Position numbers and translations under genes: made by a program. A stretch of 64,000 nucleotides of DNA from Ga0077555 sp963741565 (GTDB taxonomy: Bacteria > Pseudomonadota > Alphaproteobacteria > Rhizobiales > Hyphomicrobiaceae): NCBI GenBank assembly GCA_963741565.1, contig CAVUIK010000012.1, positions 1 through 64,000 on the forward strand, given 5' to 3'. Every line of letters begins with the position of its first letter. Within the stretch, counting starts at the first letter, position 1. A model generated the notes under the pieces. The model did not search any database and had not been told where the DNA came from. It worked only from the letters and a program-made list of their open reading frames with translations. Of the stretch, positions 10,255 through 18,139 are shown one piece after another.

Positions 10255-10885
10255 ATGATTGACCTCTACACATGGTCCACGCCGAATGGACGTAAAGTCT
10301 CGATTGCGCTCGAAGAGATGGGGTTGCCCTATACATCGCACGCCGTCGACATCTCGAAGGATGAGCAGTTCAAGCCGGAGTTCCTCAAAATAAGTCCGAA
10401 CAACCGCATCCCCGCGATCGTTGATCGCGACAATGGGATGGCGCTGTTCGAGTCCGGCGCGATCATGATGTACCTCGCCGACAAGTCCGGGAAGCTGTGG
10501 TCGAAGGAGCCGAAGGCGCGCTGGCACACCGTCCAATGGCTGATGTGGCAGATGGGTGGCGTCGGGCCGATGCTGGGCCAGGTCCATCATTTCGTGAAGT
10601 ACAACAAGGGCAAGGCGCCCTATGCCGAGGAACGCTACCTGAAGGAGGCGCACCGCCTTTATGGCGTGCTGGATCGCCAACTCGCCAATAGAGGCCTATG
10701 TGGCCGGCGAGTACTCGATCGCCGACATCTCGATCTGGCCGTGGATCTCGCGCTTCGAGTGGCAAAACATCGACATGAAACAGTATCCGAATGTCCTGCG
10801 GTGGTATAAGGCCATCGCAGCGCGCCCGGCGGTGCAGAAGGGCTACGATGTACCCGTCAAACAGCCGGGCATCCCGATGCCGTGA
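10255..10885 (+). pseudogene. Nu-class glutathione S-transferase (YfcG-like), one frameshift
   Basis: The product starts MIDLYTWSTPNGRKVSIALE and carries the thioredoxin-fold signature ISPNNRIPAIVD and FESGAIMMYLADKSG, then WQMGGVGPMLGQVHHF, all typical of Nu-class GSTs such as E. coli YfcG (disulfide-bond oxidoreductase). The frame breaks near 10688. The C-terminal helices continue one frame over with EAYVAGEYSIADISIWPW and end at TGA 10883-10885. Apart from the single indel the gene is full length (about 210 residues). It is probably functional if the indel is an error. Confidence 0.85.
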
Positions 10886-10942
10886 GCCCGTCATGTTCGG
10901 CGGCGAACAATTCCAACCCCGTTCAATGGGAACCTAAGCCCG

Positions 10943-11870
10943 ATGTCCGAAACGAAGAATTTTTCCGGCGTGATCGCCCCGGTGGTGACGCCCTACGGCG
11001 AGGACGGTTCGCCCGACCTCGACCGCTTCATTGAGCACTGCGAATGGCTGATGCAGGACGGCTGTACTGCGCTCGCGCCCTTCGGGACGACCAGCGAAGG
11101 CAACTCGCTCGGCCTCGACGAGCGCATGGAAATGCTCGATGAGCTCGCCGAGTCCAGCATCGATCCGAAGAAGCTGATGCCCGGTACCGGGGCCTGTTCC
11201 GTGGCCGACGCCATTATTCTGACTGAGCACGCGGTCGATCTCGGCTGCGGCGGCGTGCTGATGCTGCCGCCGTTCTATTACAAGAACCCGAGCGAGGAGG
11301 GGTTGTTTCGCTTCTTCTCAGAGGTGATCGAGGAAGTCGGCGACGACAACCTGAAGGTCTATCTCTATCACATTCCCCCGATCGCCCAGGTCGGCTTCTC
11401 GCTGCCGCTGATCGAGCGCCTGAGGAAGGAATTCCCCAAGACGGTGGTGGGGTTGAAGGACTCCTCCGGCGACTGGGCGAACACCAAGGCGATCCTCGAG
11501 GCGTTCCCGGGGTTCGAGGTGTTCCCGGGCTCGGAAACGTTCCTGCTGGATGGGTTGCGGCTCGGTGGCGTCCGGCTGCATCTCGGCAACGGCCAATGTC
11601 GCCGCCCGCAAAATCCGGCGCGTCTACGACAACTGGCAGGGCCCCGAGGCGGACCAGCTGCAGGCCGACGCTTCGGCGCTGCGGAAGTCGATCCAATCCT
11701 ACCCGATGATCCCCTTCATCAAGGCCCTGATCGCCCACTATCGGGAGGACCCGGCGTGGGCGGAGCTGCGGCCTCCCTTCACCGAGATGCCGGCAGAGGA
11801 TGTGGCGAAGGCGATCGCGGAACTCGCCGAGACGCATGGCTTCAAGTTGGAGTTTGCCGAGGCCGCGTGA
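10943..11870 (+). pseudogene. dihydrodipicolinate synthase family protein, one frameshift
   Basis: A class I aldolase-type TIM barrel of about 308 residues. Visible features are GVIAPVVTPYGEDG, the substrate loop GTTSEGNSLG, the catalytic Tyr in YLYHIPP and the Schiff-base Lys in VVGLKDSSGDW. The frame breaks near 11565 and continues in another frame with CISATANVAARKIRRVYDNW to TGA at 11870. It may be a DapA paralogue acting on another oxo acid; linkage to a GST does not suggest lysine biosynthesis. Start ATG 10943 has only a weak Shine-Dalgarno. Confidence 0.85.
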
Positions 11871-11907
11871 GCGGCGCCTTTCGACTGATCCTGCCAGCCA
11901 AAAAAAG

Positions 11908-11942
11908 CGGCCCCTGTCCTGGTCAAGGAGAGGGGCCGTTTT
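11908..11942. terminator. Rho-independent terminator (bidirectional)
   Basis: Stem CGGCCCCT (11908-11915) pairs with AGGGGCCG (11931-11938), followed by TTTT. An A-run (11900-11906) precedes the stem, so it can also terminate the minus strand. It closes the DapA-like gene. Confidence 0.75.
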
Positions 11943-12041
11943 GTGAGGCAGGAGGAGAGTAGTCCAGTCAACCCTTTGAGACCTACTCGCGCAGGTCCCA
12001 AATCTCATTGGCCGGAAATGGGCGCCGGCCACGCCACCTCC

Positions 12042-12200
12042 CTAACGGGAGGCCGAAATCGAACTTGGCGCTCCGATCCGGGCCGGCATGATGAGGGAGA
12101 GCATCATCAGGCCACCCGCCAGGGCGAAGCACACAACCACACCAAACCGAGCCAGCTTCCAGCGTGCACCTTGCAATCGGAGAGAGGATTGGAGGTCCAT
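12042..12200 (-). CDS. small membrane protein (52 aa)
   Basis: Starting at ATG 12200 the frame encodes MDLQSSLRLQGARWKLARFG, one hydrophobic helix (VVVCFALAGGLMMLSLIMP) and a short tail ending at TAG 12042-12044. The arrangement is basic N-terminus, one membrane helix, short periplasmic tail. It lies between a bidirectional terminator and the AT-rich promoter region of the transglycosylase, where a divergent small gene is plausible. No family recognised and no strong ribosome site. Confidence 0.4.
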   Translation of the reverse strand: MDLQSSLRLQGARWKLARFGVVVCFALAGGLMMLSLIMPARIGAPSSISASR

Positions 12201-12309
12201 GTGGGCGTTGTTTCCGTCAGGTCCGTGATTAAGTTGACGAACTTGTAATGCATAACGCGGCGTTAGTCGAATACTTCGCGGCGGCGTGTTTAACTGCCAA
12301 TCCGTAAAT

Positions 12310-12324
12310 TTAATGTCTCATTAA
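12310..12324. promoter_or_regulatory. candidate CtrA box upstream of the transglycosylase gene
   Basis: TTAA-TGTCTCA-TTAA has the 7-base spacing of the alphaproteobacterial CtrA recognition site, though the second half is followed by T rather than C. It lies in an AT-rich block (about 12230-12350) some 150 bases before the transglycosylase start. A further ATTAAT follows at 12331. Function is inferred from the motif only. Confidence 0.4.
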
Positions 12325-12476
12325 TCTACATTAATATTTCGATAACGTCGGATCGCCGGCGCATCTGGCTGGTGCGGGCGATGCATGCCATGGAATGACC
12401 ACCGTTCGTTGGACATGCTAGAAGCCGCGTACGGGGCGCCCAGGTCTTCCATCCATCTCGATAGAGCACGGTCATC

Positions 12477-13328
12477 ATGCATCGCCATTTGAAACGTCTG
12501 CGTTCCCTCTCGCTTGCCCTTCTCATGAGTTCGCTGATTGGCGCCCCCGCAGCCCTCGCCCAGTGCGGCAACGACGGCGCGGGCTTCGATCGCTGGCTCG
12601 GCCAGTACAAGCAACAGAAACTCGGCGTCTCGCCGGCAACGCTGACGGCCGGACTCAGCGGCGTCACGTATGACAGCAATGTCATCCGCCTCGATCGCGG
12701 ACAGAAATCATTCAAACTGTCGTTCGAGCAGTTCTACGCGCGCCGCGTCTCGGACTCGTTGATCAGTCGCGGCCGTCGCCAGATGCAGACGCACGCCGCT
12801 CTGCTGCAGCGCGTCGAGCAGCGGTTCGGTGTGCCGGGCGAGGTGCTTGTTTCGATCTGGGGCCTCGAGACCAACTACGGCTCGGACGCGGGTGGCAAGC
12901 ATTCGATCGTCCGCTCGCTGGCGACACTGGCGTATGACTGCCGCCGGTCGGATTTCTTCACCAACGAGCTGACCAGCGCGCTCAAGATCATCGATCGCGG
13001 CGACATTCCGGCGGCGCAGATGGTCGGCGGCTGGGCCGGCGAGATCGGCCCGATGCAGTTCCTGCCGTCGTCCTACGCCAAGCACGCGGTCGACTTCGAC
13101 GGCGACGGCCGGCGCGATCTGTTCCGCTCGATACCCGACATGATGGCGTCGACCGCGAACTACTTGAAGGCCTACGGCTGGCAGGCGGGTCAGCCATGGA
13201 CGCCGGGCACGTCGAACTGGGCTGCGTTGCAAGGATGGAACAAGGCCGAGGTCTACCAGAAGACGATTGCCGCGATGGCCTCGCGACTGCGCGACGGTGG
13301 CGCCGCCCAGCGCCGGGCCGGCCAGTAG
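12477..13328 (+). CDS. lytic murein transglycosylase (MltB/SLT_3 family)
   Basis: 283 residues with a signal peptide (SLALLMSSLIGAPAALAQ). The family cleaves peptidoglycan glycan strands to 1,6-anhydromuramyl products in the periplasm. The catalytic Glu lies in SIWGLETNYGSDAGGKHSI. Further family blocks are GWAGEIGPMQFLPSSYAKHA, DFDGDGRRDLFRSIPDMMAS and ANYLKAYGWQAGQPW. The length fits the shorter MltB-like enzymes that lack a peptidoglycan-binding domain. The upstream region contains a CtrA-like box, consistent with cell-cycle-linked wall remodelling. Confidence 0.9.
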   Translation: MHRHLKRLRSLSLALLMSSLIGAPAALAQCGNDGAGFDRWLGQYKQQKLGVSPATLTAGLSGVTYDSNVIRLDRGQKSFKLSFEQFYARRVSDSLISRGRRQMQTHAALLQRVEQRFGVPGEVLVSIWGLETNYGSDAGGKHSIVRSLATLAYDCRRSDFFTNELTSALKIIDRGDIPAAQMVGGWAGEIGPMQFLPSSYAKHAVDFDGDGRRDLFRSIPDMMASTANYLKAYGWQAGQPWTPGTSNWAALQGWNKAEVYQKTIAAMASRLRDGGAAQRRAGQ

Positions 13329-13390
13329 ACGCTCGCGCAGGCGATCAGGGCAGGCGATCAGGGCTCAACAAATGAACTGGGACCGACTAG

Positions 13391-15106
13391 CCCGCGCTTC
13401 TCAACATGGGAAGTCGCATCGGAGCTCCAACTCAGCGAAAGTTGTTGTGCTGCAACGACTTCACGCCAGAGCGAGGAACGCCCCGATGCCGACACAGTGT
13501 AACCAGGATTCGTTCGAATTCGGAACCGTCGAGGGTCGCGTTGTTGTGGGCGCGTTCGATGGCGGCGAAATCACCTCGGACGCGGGCGCGCTGCTGCTCG
13601 GCCAGACCGACAAGGCGATCCGCCTGGTGTCGCGCTTGGCCTGCTGCTTCCAGGATGGCCGCAGTCCAACGTTCACCGTGCACAAACTGCCGGCTCTGCT
13701 CAGCCAACGCATCTTCGGCATCGCGCTTGGCTACGAGGACATCGTCGATCACGATCAGCTGCGTCATGATCCGGTGCTCGGCGTGCTCGGCGGAGCGCTG
13801 ACGCGCAAACGCTCGAACTGCGCAGCCCTGGCGGGCAAGTCGACGCTGAACCGGCTCGAGCATGCGGCCAAGGTCGGCACCGATCCCTATCACAAGATCA
13901 CGCACGATCCCGCCGCGATCGCACGCCTGTTCGTGACGCTGATGTTGGAGGCGCACGGCGCGGATGGTCCTGCTGAAAGCGGGCTCGCCTCCGGCAAGAC
14001 TGGGCTTCCGTTGCGCCAACGGAATGCGGCCCCGCGCCAGCTGATCATCGACCTCGATGCGACGCACGATCCGATCCACGGCGAGCAGGAGGGCCGGCAC
14101 TTCAACGCGTTTTACGACTGCTACTGTTATCTGCCGCTGTACATCTTCGCCGGCCGGCATCTGCTCGCCGCCAAGCTCAGAAGCGCCGACAGGGATGCGG
14201 CCGACGGCGCCGAAGACGAGATCGCGCGCATCGTCGCCCAGATCCGCGAGAGCTGGCCCGACGTGCGCATCATCCTGCACGCCGACAGCGGATTTGCGCG
14301 CGACGCGTTGATGGATTGGTGTGAAAACAACGGCGTCGACTACATCTTCGGCCTCGCGCGCAACGTGCGGCTCGTCGGCGCGATCAAGCGGGAACTGGTG
14401 CTGGCCCGCCGCGCCAGTCGCCGCGCCAGTCGCCGCTCCGGCCGAGCCGAGCGCCGCTTCGCTGTGCTGGAGGATTGGGACACGCGCGACGGCTGGGCGA
14501 AGCCGCGCAAGGTCGTCGCCAAGGCCGAGTGGACGGAGGGCAAAGCAAATCCGCGCTTCATCGTCACCTCGCTGCATTGGTCGGACGGCGACGCGCGCAA
14601 GCTCTACGAGGACATCTATTGCGCGCGTGGGGAGATGGAGAACCGCATCAAGGAATGTCAGTCTGATCTGTTCGCGGGACGCACCAGCGCGGCATCGATG
14701 CGCGCCAATCAATTGCGGCTGTGGTTCGCAGGCTTCGCGTATGTGGTGATGGCGGCGCTCAGGCGCATCGGTCTTGCCGCCACTGGGTTAGCGTCAGCGA
14801 CGTGCGGCACGATCCGGCTGCAGCTGCTGAAGATCGGTGCGATCATCACCACCAGCGTGCGCCGCGTGAAGATCGCGTTCGCCTCGGCCTGCCCCCATCA
14901 GAGCACATTCGACATCGCCTGCCATCGGCTTCGACGGGCCGCGGCCTGAGCCGCTCCCTCGCCCGATCCCCAACCCTGCAACAAGGACCATTGTCGAACC
15001 CGATCGCGCCACATTCAGTGGCAACGCGAACCTGCGGCCGTCACAACGCCGTCAGGCCGCAAGAGCAGAGCCCGCCAAGACCGCTACACAGGATGAGAGG
15101 GTCGGG
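13391..15106 (+). mobile_element. IS1380-family insertion sequence, copy 2 (1716 bp)
   Basis: The element runs from CCCGCGCTTCTCAAC to GAGAGGGTCGGG, with short inverted ends beginning CCCG. It is flanked by perfect CTAG duplications (13387-13390 and 15107-15110). It has the same length as copy 1 at 2592-4307 and lies in inverted orientation to it. Visible differences include C/T in the left end, A/G in the leader, Leu/Arg in the transposase and one base beyond the transposase stop. The clean duplication indicates a recent insertion, just after the transglycosylase gene. Confidence 0.92.
13486..14949 (+). CDS. IS1380-family transposase (copy 2)
   Basis: 487 residues, intact, with the DDE blocks LIIDLDATHDPIHGE, RIILHADSGFARDAL and GEMENRIKECQSDLFA. 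The start MPTQCNQDSFEFGTVEG is used here; the frame stays open upstream into the element's leader, but nothing there looks coding. With perfect flanking duplications and an intact frame this copy is the likeliest active source of transposase in the window. Confidence 0.92.
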   Translation: MPTQCNQDSFEFGTVEGRVVVGAFDGGEITSDAGALLLGQTDKAIRLVSRLACCFQDGRSPTFTVHKLPALLSQRIFGIALGYEDIVDHDQLRHDPVLGVLGGALTRKRSNCAALAGKSTLNRLEHAAKVGTDPYHKITHDPAAIARLFVTLMLEAHGADGPAESGLASGKTGLPLRQRNAAPRQLIIDLDATHDPIHGEQEGRHFNAFYDCYCYLPLYIFAGRHLLAAKLRSADRDAADGAEDEIARIVAQIRESWPDVRIILHADSGFARDALMDWCENNGVDYIFGLARNVRLVGAIKRELVLARRASRRASRRSGRAERRFAVLEDWDTRDGWAKPRKVVAKAEWTEGKANPRFIVTSLHWSDGDARKLYEDIYCARGEMENRIKECQSDLFAGRTSAASMRANQLRLWFAGFAYVVMAALRRIGLAATGLASATCGTIRLQLLKIGAIITTSVRRVKIAFASACPHQSTFDIACHRLRRAAA

Positions 15107-15218
15107 CTAGAACGCGGTGCGCATTTTGGCAACATGAACGCGTGCGTCGGCGTGAATTGTCTCACGGATCTTCTCAACGGCATTGGACAGAAGCGTTGAA
15201 AAAAGATCTTGCGCTGGA

Positions 15219-16628
15219 TCAGTCGGGCAGCCGTGGTGACAGCGAAAGCCCGAATTTGCGAAGCATCACTTTGATCGCATTCCCCCAAAGCAGCTCGTGC
15301 CCAAGGTCAATGCGCCTGAGGAGCTTGGAATACTTGAAAAACCGATCTGGGTACGCCATCCCTTTTACGTTTTTCCCGTTTTCATTCTCCTGAAAACAAC
15401 CGTTAATGTATAGTGTTTCTGCACCCCAGTCAAACTTGAAACAATATGCCAGTGATGCAGATGACAACATGATGTCGCAGGCATCACCCGGGATGTCGAT
15501 AGGCCGCAGCCCACGATTTAGATCGAAAATGAATGACTGGTTGATGTCTGTGACGAATATGTGTGCAGGTTCCACATGAGCATACGCAAGTTGGAGTAGA
15601 TTTGGAAGGCGTCCAACTCCGAAACGGGCTCGGTTTTGGTGGGACTCCCAGGCCAGATAAAATCGAACAAGGAGCGGGTGGGCCGCCTTGAGCAGCCGAC
15701 TACGAAATCCCTGTGCTCCCTCAATTAAAGTTTTGGCATCAACGACGTCACGCCGGGTGCGCGGCCTGATCTTAGGATCGTCGATCTGTGCAATATCCTG
15801 TTCGTATCGCGAGATTGCGGCGTCAGAGTCATGCGGCTCACCAACGGTCCACTGATCACCGGGATACATCGCAATGGGTTCTGCCGCGGTATTGTCACGA
15901 ATGAAGTTGAAAACGTCCCTGATTTCGTTCTTCTCGGCGTTCATGTAAAAATTATCGTCAGTACAGAACCAGCAGAAACTTGCGAACGGAATGACGTATC
16001 TGGGTCTGAGGACATCAATTTGCATTTTGACGTTTTCCAACATTTGGCGCTCGTAAGAACGCCTGTGAGTGACCGCAGCATAGTTTTTTTCCCACTGGGC
16101 GTAGGAAAATTGGGTCGCAAGGACGTCCACCTCGCCCACCAACTTCTTGATTGCATGTAACTCCGTAGTAGCGCCGCAGTCGTTGAGATTGAGGAGTGTG
16201 CCGCTGGGTGTGCGCATGCACAGCCACGAATCCGCTATCCAATTGGTATCATTTGGACAATTCAGAACTTGAATATTATCTCCAAGTTTGATCCATGTTC
16301 GCGGCGGCATCTCCGCAACCTGTCCGAACCCCATCCCTTGACAGTACCGGATCACCTTCTTGTCTTTAGTAGCCTGATACAGGACATGGATGGCGCGGCG
16401 ATGCTCTTCGGAGATCTTCTTCAGGTTGTCGGGCAGGAAATGATCGGGGTGTTCGTGGGAGAACCATAGGTGCGTGATATCCTTGAAATCATCGAAGGTC
16501 ATTGCGGTCTTGGCAGTTAGGGCCCAGCCATCATGGAAGACTTTACCCTCCAACCAAGGGTCTGAAATAAGGCGCACGTCTCCGGCAGTGACAATGATCG
16601 AAGCGTGATTCACGAATTCGATTTGCAT
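15219..16628 (-). CDS. MBL-fold metallohydrolase, large and AT-richer than neighbours
   Basis: 469 residues. The metallo-beta-lactamase motif is FSHEHPDHFLP (HxHxDH), within a UlaG-like N-terminal domain starting MQIEFVNHASIIVTAGDVRL and RLISDPWLEGKVF. A long C-terminal part (from about residue 280) has no recognised family. ATG 16628 has AGGAG at good spacing; a TTG 9 bases upstream is less likely. Base composition is visibly AT-richer than flanking genes, and the IS1380-family copy 2 ends only 112 bases away. Acquisition by transfer is inferred. Some sugar-modifying hydrolases share the N-terminal pattern, but no substrate can be assigned. Confidence 0.8.
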   Translation of the reverse strand: MQIEFVNHASIIVTAGDVRLISDPWLEGKVFHDGWALTAKTAMTFDDFKDITHLWFSHEHPDHFLPDNLKKISEEHRRAIHVLYQATKDKKVIRYCQGMGFGQVAEMPPRTWIKLGDNIQVLNCPNDTNWIADSWLCMRTPSGTLLNLNDCGATTELHAIKKLVGEVDVLATQFSYAQWEKNYAAVTHRRSYERQMLENVKMQIDVLRPRYVIPFASFCWFCTDDNFYMNAEKNEIRDVFNFIRDNTAAEPIAMYPGDQWTVGEPHDSDAAISRYEQDIAQIDDPKIRPRTRRDVVDAKTLIEGAQGFRSRLLKAAHPLLVRFYLAWESHQNRARFGVGRLPNLLQLAYAHVEPAHIFVTDINQSFIFDLNRGLRPIDIPGDACDIMLSSASLAYCFKFDWGAETLYINGCFQENENGKNVKGMAYPDRFFKYSKLLRRIDLGHELLWGNAIKVMLRKFGLSLSPRLPD

Positions 16629-17337
16629 TGACTCCAACTCCTGGAATGGTCCGGTTTGACGCTGCTGTTGTTCAGTAAATTGGGGGTGTGCGTGTACAAA
16701 CCTATCTTATTTGATCAGGCCGGGACGCCAAAATCAACGACAAATTCCGGCGCAAAAGCGACGACATCTACTTCTCAAGCTTGCGACCTACGTCGCGGTT
16801 TCGCCGTAGATTTCGCGGTCGTCGACGGACCCATGGGGATAGACAATTCCGGATCTGGGGTATCAAGAGGTATACAACGGATATGCTCACGATTGAGGGC
16901 CCGGGCGGCGGCGGCCACAGAGTTGCACCGACTGTCGCATCGCAAGGAAGCCGTGCGTTTTGTTTGTGGCCCAGTGGGCGCTCGCAGCAATGTTCGCAGA
17001 CCACCAGCCAACCCGTTGCTGCAATCATCGCAAGGTTGGCGTTCGAGCGCCGTTGTGCCTTGTGGTTCAGCAACCTTCGATCGCGCCAAGAGATTGCCGC
17101 TGTCTCAGGTCATGCGGGTCGACGCCGATGATGGCAGGCCAGTCTCCAGTAATACGGGACCGGTTGCACTTAATGAGCAGGCCGAGCCGCATGCTGCATC
17201 GCACTTGATTTGGGCCGGAATCGACGATGATTGCAGGTCGCTCCACATAGCCAGAAATCCGGATATCCCGCGCGATTGCCTTCCCGGCTCGGCTGCCCCC
17301 AGAATGGCTTCCGAATCATGGGGGAGCGTCCGACGCG
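16629..17337. other. intergenic stretch without a convincing gene
   Basis: About 700 bases between the divergent MBL and TauE genes. Open frames exist on both strands but lack family resemblance, plausible ribosome sites or consistent codon use. The part near 16640-16760 is AT-richer like the MBL gene and probably holds its promoter; GGGGGAG at 17321-17327 serves the TauE start. The stretch may contain degraded sequence left by insertions. Confidence 0.4.
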
Positions 17338-18072
17338 ATGATGTGGCTGGCCGTCTTGGCACTTGGGATCATCGCAGGAACGATCGGGGCTGTGATTGGG
17401 TTCGGGGGCTCGAACATTCTCATTCCCGTGCTCAATTTCGCATTTGGCCCGAAGGATGCGGTGCCGATCATGGGGGTCGCTGCATCGCTGGCGAACCTGT
17501 CGCGGGTGATGGTCTGGTGGCGCGAGGTCGATTGGCGCGCGGCGTTCGTCTACGCAATGACGGGCATTCCCGCGGTGGCGCTCGGCGCCCGTGTGTTTCT
17601 CGCGCTCGATGCCCGGCTGGTCGAACTCGGTCTTGGCCTTTTCATGCTGGCGATGATTCCGGTCCGCCGCTGGTTGCTGCGCCGCAACTTCTCGATCGGT
17701 CTCCTTGGGCTCGCGATCGCGGGTGGCAGCATCGGATTCCTCACCGGGCTCGTCTCGACGACAGGGCCGATCAATACGCCGTTTTTTCTCGCCTACGGCC
17801 TGGCGAAGGGCGCCTTCATCGCGACCGAGGCCCTGGGCTCGCTGGCCGTTCATCTGACCAAGTCAACGGTCTTCCAGCAGGCCGGCGCATTGCCCTGGGA
17901 CACCTTGACGAAGGGCTTGATGATCGGCGGCTCCATGATGATCGGGGCCTGGCTGGCGCGCCCGATCGTGGCCCGCCTCGAGACGCATCAGTTCCAGTGG
18001 ATGATGGATGTCGTGATGGCCGTCGCGGGGCTCGCCATGATTTTTGGGGCGCTGTCGGGACTGCATACTTAA
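17338..18072 (+). CDS. sulfite exporter TauE/SafE family permease
   Basis: 244 residues with about eight membrane helices. The paired family motifs are GTIGAVIGFGGSNILIPVL in the first half and GSIGFLTGLVSTTGPINTPF in the second. The family exports sulfite, sulfoacetate or related organic anions across the inner membrane. The start at 17338 is preceded by GGGGGAG; the next codon is also ATG. No sulfur-metabolism genes lie nearby, so the substrate is open. Confidence 0.87.
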   Translation: MMWLAVLALGIIAGTIGAVIGFGGSNILIPVLNFAFGPKDAVPIMGVAASLANLSRVMVWWREVDWRAAFVYAMTGIPAVALGARVFLALDARLVELGLGLFMLAMIPVRRWLLRRNFSIGLLGLAIAGGSIGFLTGLVSTTGPINTPFFLAYGLAKGAFIATEALGSLAVHLTKSTVFQQAGALPWDTLTKGLMIGGSMMIGAWLARPIVARLETHQFQWMMDVVMAVAGLAMIFGALSGLHT

Positions 18073-18139
18073 GGGTGCATTAATAGAATATTATCAAGTT
18101 TAAGTTGTAATTTAGCAATGCGAGACCCGCCCACTTTGA

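Noticed and set aside
10943..11962. DapA-like frame read to its own later stop without a frameshift
   Set aside because: After about 11565 the sequence loses all family resemblance and runs through a terminator hairpin, while the true C-terminus continues in another frame.
16656..18083. Long plus-strand frame running through the intergenic stretch into the TauE gene
   Set aside because: It uses a different frame from the TauE protein, has no recognisable motif and becomes Arg/Gly-rich where it shadows the permease.
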